This document shows positions 22,368 to 24,819 of a stretch of 24,819 nucleotides of DNA, in pieces. The notes below the pieces were generated by a model that did no database searches, had not been told where the DNA came from, and saw only the letters and a program-made list of their open reading frames with translations. The position numbers and the translations under genes were made by a program. Source of the stretch: UBA2256 sp964453055 (GTDB lineage Bacteria; Spirochaetota; Spirochaetia; Treponematales; Rectinemataceae); the NCBI GenBank assembly GCA_964453055.1, contig CAYVOD010000021.1, positions 1 to 24,819 on the forward strand, in the 5' to 3' direction. How positions within the stretch are numbered: position 1 is the stretch's first letter; every line of letters starts with the position of its first letter.

Positions 22368-23204
22368 ATGTACGGGGATTTCAGGGATAGAACGGCGATT
22401 CTTCTGGGCGTCGCGGGCATGGAAGCGCTGGAAGCCTCCAGCGTGGCTGTGTACGGTCTCGGCGGCGTCGGCGCGGCCTGCGCCATGGACTTGGCGAGGG
22501 CCGGGGTCGGCAGGCTTTACGTGGTGGATTTCGATCGAGTCGAGGAGAGCAACCTCAACAGGCTTTATTTCGGTTATTCGGAAAACGTCGGGCTGGCTAA
22601 GACCGAAGCCTTCGCTCGCTTCGCCAGATCTGTGAATCCTTCAATACGGATCGAAGAACGCCGAATTTTTTTCACCGGACACGACGCGGCGAAAATCGTA
22701 GACGCGGCCAGCGCCCATCACGCGGACTGTGTGGATTCACTCAACGCCAAGGCTAATCTTATCGCCGCCCTCTGCTCGGGTGGGCGAAGTTTCATCTCCT
22801 CCATGGGGACGGCCGGCAGGCTCCAACCCGAACGCCTCAGGCTCGGCGACATCTGGGAAACCAGGGGCTGCCCCCTGGCGAAAAGCCTCAGGACAAGGCT
22901 GAAGCACATGGGGATCGGCGCTTCTTTTCCCGTCGTGTGGTCAGACGAGCCGCCGGTAAAACCGGTATCGCGGGAAGCGCCGGAGGTCGACCTCGCTGTC
23001 CAGGGAGGCGAAACCGAAGAGACGGGGAGCCACGAAACATTAGATGAGGTAGGTCGCGGGCAAGCCCCGGTATCGGCGATGCCCCGGGGAAGGGCCAGGA
23101 TGGTCCAGGGGTCAAGCCCTTTCGTGCCGCAGGCGGCAGGCCATATAATGGCAGCCTGGATAGTGCGGCGGATAATCGGCGACGCGTCCGGCAATCCCTC
23201 TTGA
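22368..23204 (+). CDS. tcdA: tRNA threonylcarbamoyladenosine dehydratase (TcdA/CsdL, ThiF-like)
   Basis: This 278-residue E1-like enzyme cyclises t6A37 of tRNA to ct6A in an ATP-dependent step. It has the nucleotide-binding loop GLGGVGAA at 31-38, the acidic DFDRVEESNLNR (54-65), CVDSLNAKANL near 121-131, the candidate active-site Cys168 in RGCPLAK, and TcdA-specific FPVVWSDEPP (187-196) and GSSPFVPQAAGHIMA near 248-262. A charged, Gly-rich insert near 205-240 is longer than I would expect. GGAG lies ten bases before the ATG. MoeB or ThiF are rejected because the TcdA C-terminal motifs are present and no thiamine or molybdopterin genes are near. Confidence 0.88.
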   Translation: MYGDFRDRTAILLGVAGMEALEASSVAVYGLGGVGAACAMDLARAGVGRLYVVDFDRVEESNLNRLYFGYSENVGLAKTEAFARFARSVNPSIRIEERRIFFTGHDAAKIVDAASAHHADCVDSLNAKANLIAALCSGGRSFISSMGTAGRLQPERLRLGDIWETRGCPLAKSLRTRLKHMGIGASFPVVWSDEPPVKPVSREAPEVDLAVQGGETEETGSHETLDEVGRGQAPVSAMPRGRARMVQGSSPFVPQAAGHIMAAWIVRRIIGDASGNPS

Positions 23205-23236
23205 GTTCTAGCGTATCGCGTCCGGCGCTTCGGTGC

Positions 23237-23242
23237 TAAAAT
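23237..23242 (+). promoter_or_regulatory. Possible extended -10 promoter
   Basis: TGCTAAAAT carries the extended -10 form (TG, one base, then TAAAAT) 18 bp ahead of the next gene's ATG, with no evident -35. It is only suggestive. Confidence 0.25.
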
Positions 23243-23260
23243 CGGGATGCGGGAGGGAAC

Positions 23261-23689
23261 ATGGAAGAAAGCGTTGAGGTTTTTTGGGCTAACTTCGAGA
23301 AAGAAACAGGGGAGAAGGTCCTGGCCCGAACCATGGCCCAGCGTTTTTCATCGCCCAAGGACAGAGGCGATTGGGGATTGCTCGTGCTTTCGCCCACGGG
23401 ACTGAGGTTTCGCCCCACCCCCGGCCAAAATTGGTTTTCCTCCTTGTTCAAGGCTTCCTCTGCTCCCGTCCCTTCCCAGGCGAATGAAGACATCTACATT
23501 CCCTACGCGAAGATCCTCGGCCTGCAGAATCCCCCCAGGAAATTCCTGGACTTCCTCTTCGGAACCCCATTTATCGCCTTCGATATCCGCTTCGACAGCC
23601 TTCAGGGCGAAAAACAGCTGCGATTCGCCGTGGATCCCAAGAGCGATTTCCTCACCAACCTTAAAACGATGAGGGAAAAATCGAGCTAA
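23261..23689 (+). CDS. Hypothetical protein, possible PH/GRAM-like fold
   Basis: This 142-residue soluble protein has no signal peptide or membrane helix. The alternating pattern GLLVLSPTGLRFRP, then IYIPYAKILGL, FIAFDIRF and LRFAV resembles the strands of bacterial PH/GRAM-like domains, preceded by a helix (VEVFWANFEKETGEKV). This is fold-level inference only. The start ATG has GGGAGGG upstream. It follows tcdA by 56 bp on the same strand and precedes the CCA-like HD gene. I do not recognise a named family. Confidence 0.65.
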   Translation: MEESVEVFWANFEKETGEKVLARTMAQRFSSPKDRGDWGLLVLSPTGLRFRPTPGQNWFSSLFKASSAPVPSQANEDIYIPYAKILGLQNPPRKFLDFLFGTPFIAFDIRFDSLQGEKQLRFAVDPKSDFLTNLKTMREKSS

Positions 23690-23734
23690 GCGGGCCGGTT
23701 GCCCTTTTCCCCCACGTTACGTATCTTTCTAGCG

Positions 23735-24819
23735 ATGACAGAAACAGCCGAAAATCTGGCGAAAGCCGGCATCCCCTTCAGGGAATACGGCGTCACCGCC
23801 GTTGACAGATATTGCGGCTTGTCCGCCCCCCAATCTCCCGCTTTCTATCTTGTCCAAGGCAGCATCATAGACCTCGCCCGGATTTTCGAGTCCCTGCGGT
23901 ACCCCTCCCTGCCCTACGCGGACGCGGCCTTGGAGCTCGATAACGAGGGTTCGGGAGTTCGATTCCTCTGCAGGGACAGGATAGACCAGGAGGGGCTCGG
24001 AAGCTTCGCGATCACCGATTTTCGCAGGGACCCGCGGGACGGCAAATATTACGACCCTAAGGGAGTCTACCAGGCTCTGCGGGAAGGAAGCTTCGATCCG
24101 GCAGTAGATATCCAGGAGAATAGTCTTTTCGAAACCTGCATCTACCTGTCTCGGTTGAGAAAACGCGGCGGGAGCCCAGATCCCAAGCCTCCCCTTCCCC
24201 TTTCGCCCTCAAAGCTGTGGCAGAAAGACCTGCTCAGCCACGCCCTGCAAGGGCCGAACTCTTCCGCCGCGCTGGAATTTCTGGGCGCGTCCGGTTTTAT
24301 CGCCAAATTCTGGCCGGAACTGGATGCCCTTCTCCAGGTAGACCACGCCAAGGACTGCCACCCCGAGGGGGGCGGCTGGTCCCATACCATGGAAGCGCTG
24401 AGGTATAGGAAAAGCAGGGACCTGCGCCTTTCCCTAGCCATCCTGCTCCATGATATCGGCAAGGCCCGATCTGCTTCGAGGGAAGGTCGCCGATTCGACA
24501 AACACGCCGAGATAGGGGCCGGAATGGCCGCTCGTTTCCTGCGCGACCTCGGCTACGATTCCGGGATAATCGAGGACGTCGTCTTTATGATCCGCTGGCA
24601 CATGCTTCCCGCGGCCCTTCCCCGAATCCCCATAACCTCGGTGCAGGACATAGTCTTCGACCAACGTTTCCCGATGTTATTGGAATTGTTCCGCTGCGAC
24701 GAGTTTTCCTCGTTCAAGGGACCGGACGTTTATTATGCAGCCTGCGCCGCCTATCGGGCTTTTAAAAAATTCGAGAAAAATCCCTACAGGGAAAGGGACG
24801 GGAGGAAGAAATCGAAATA
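23735..24819 (+). CDS. HD-domain protein related to CCA-adding enzymes, decayed catalytic head (reaches window end)
   Basis: At least 361 codons are readable; the window ends after TA of the next codon, which could be the stop. The second half has the HD domain arrangement of bacterial tRNA nucleotidyltransferases: FWPELDALLQVDHAKDCHPE (192-211), His217, HDIGKA at 239-244, KHAEIG near 256-261 and RWHM near 287-290. The first half follows the head layout, ending FAITDFRRDPRDGKYYDPKG (91-110), but the GGxVRD loop reads VQGSIID (40-46) and the catalytic DxD is absent. It is therefore probably an HD phosphohydrolase derived from a CCA/poly(A)-polymerase-type enzyme and not a working transferase. 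No ribosome site precedes the ATG; a TTG at 23699 is an alternative start. Confidence 0.75.
   Translation, partial: MTETAENLAKAGIPFREYGVTAVDRYCGLSAPQSPAFYLVQGSIIDLARIFESLRYPSLPYADAALELDNEGSGVRFLCRDRIDQEGLGSFAITDFRRDPRDGKYYDPKGVYQALREGSFDPAVDIQENSLFETCIYLSRLRKRGGSPDPKPPLPLSPSKLWQKDLLSHALQGPNSSAALEFLGASGFIAKFWPELDALLQVDHAKDCHPEGGGWSHTMEALRYRKSRDLRLSLAILLHDIGKARSASREGRRFDKHAEIGAGMAARFLRDLGYDSGIIEDVVFMIRWHMLPAALPRIPITSVQDIVFDQRFPMLLELFRCDEFSSFKGPDVYYAACAAYRAFKKFEKNPYRERDGRKKSK

Noticed and set aside
22368..23204. Assignment as MoeB/ThiF or as part of a ubiquitin-like defence (E1-type) system
   Set aside because: TcdA-specific C-terminal motifs are present, and there is no ubiquitin-like, E2 or JAB protein beside it.

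Overview
The window is bacterial chromosomal DNA of medium-high GC content, coding on both strands with tight gene packing. It contains one scaffold gap of 100 N. Most starts have strong AAGGAG-type ribosome binding sites, and a periplasmic-binding-protein transporter points to a diderm (Gram-negative-type) cell. An anaerobic or fermentative spirochaete-like organism is my guess. No marker here settles the phylum, so treat that as low confidence. No rRNA, tRNA, CRISPR array, transposase or prophage was found.

Left end (1-5280). A single-domain RelA/SpoT-type HD hydrolase overlaps the 3' end of valS by 4 bp. Divergent from valS is a FadD-like acyl-CoA synthetase.

Centre (5270-19595). Two divergent operons flank a 370-bp AT-rich control region (15642-16011). 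The leftward operon runs, in transcription order: KAS III-like enzyme, SDR oxidoreductase, livK, livH, livM, livG, livF, two alpha/beta hydrolases, an SCP2-type thiolase and a predicted nuclease-like protein. The rightward operon encodes a regulator with two fused TetR units, a second KAS III-like enzyme and a class I CoA-transferase/acetyl-CoA hydrolase. Together these look like uptake, hydrolysis, CoA activation, oxidation and Claisen-type cleavage (or condensation) of an organic acid or ester. The substrate cannot be named from sequence. Both KAS III-like proteins keep the nucleophilic Cys but have altered His/Asn positions, which makes this the most interesting part of the window.

Right end (19662-24819). 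A PadR regulator is coupled to a DUF1700/DUF4097-like beta-repeat protein, probably with a small leader gene, behind a well-formed promoter and operator. Diverging from it are a TatD-like metal hydrolase, the tRNA-modifying enzyme TcdA, a small PH/GRAM-like protein, and an HD protein that resembles a CCA-adding enzyme with a decayed catalytic head and reaches the window edge.

The scaffold gap at 8989-9088 is flanked by two identical 55-bp copies and is very probably an assembly artefact inside the leftward operon.
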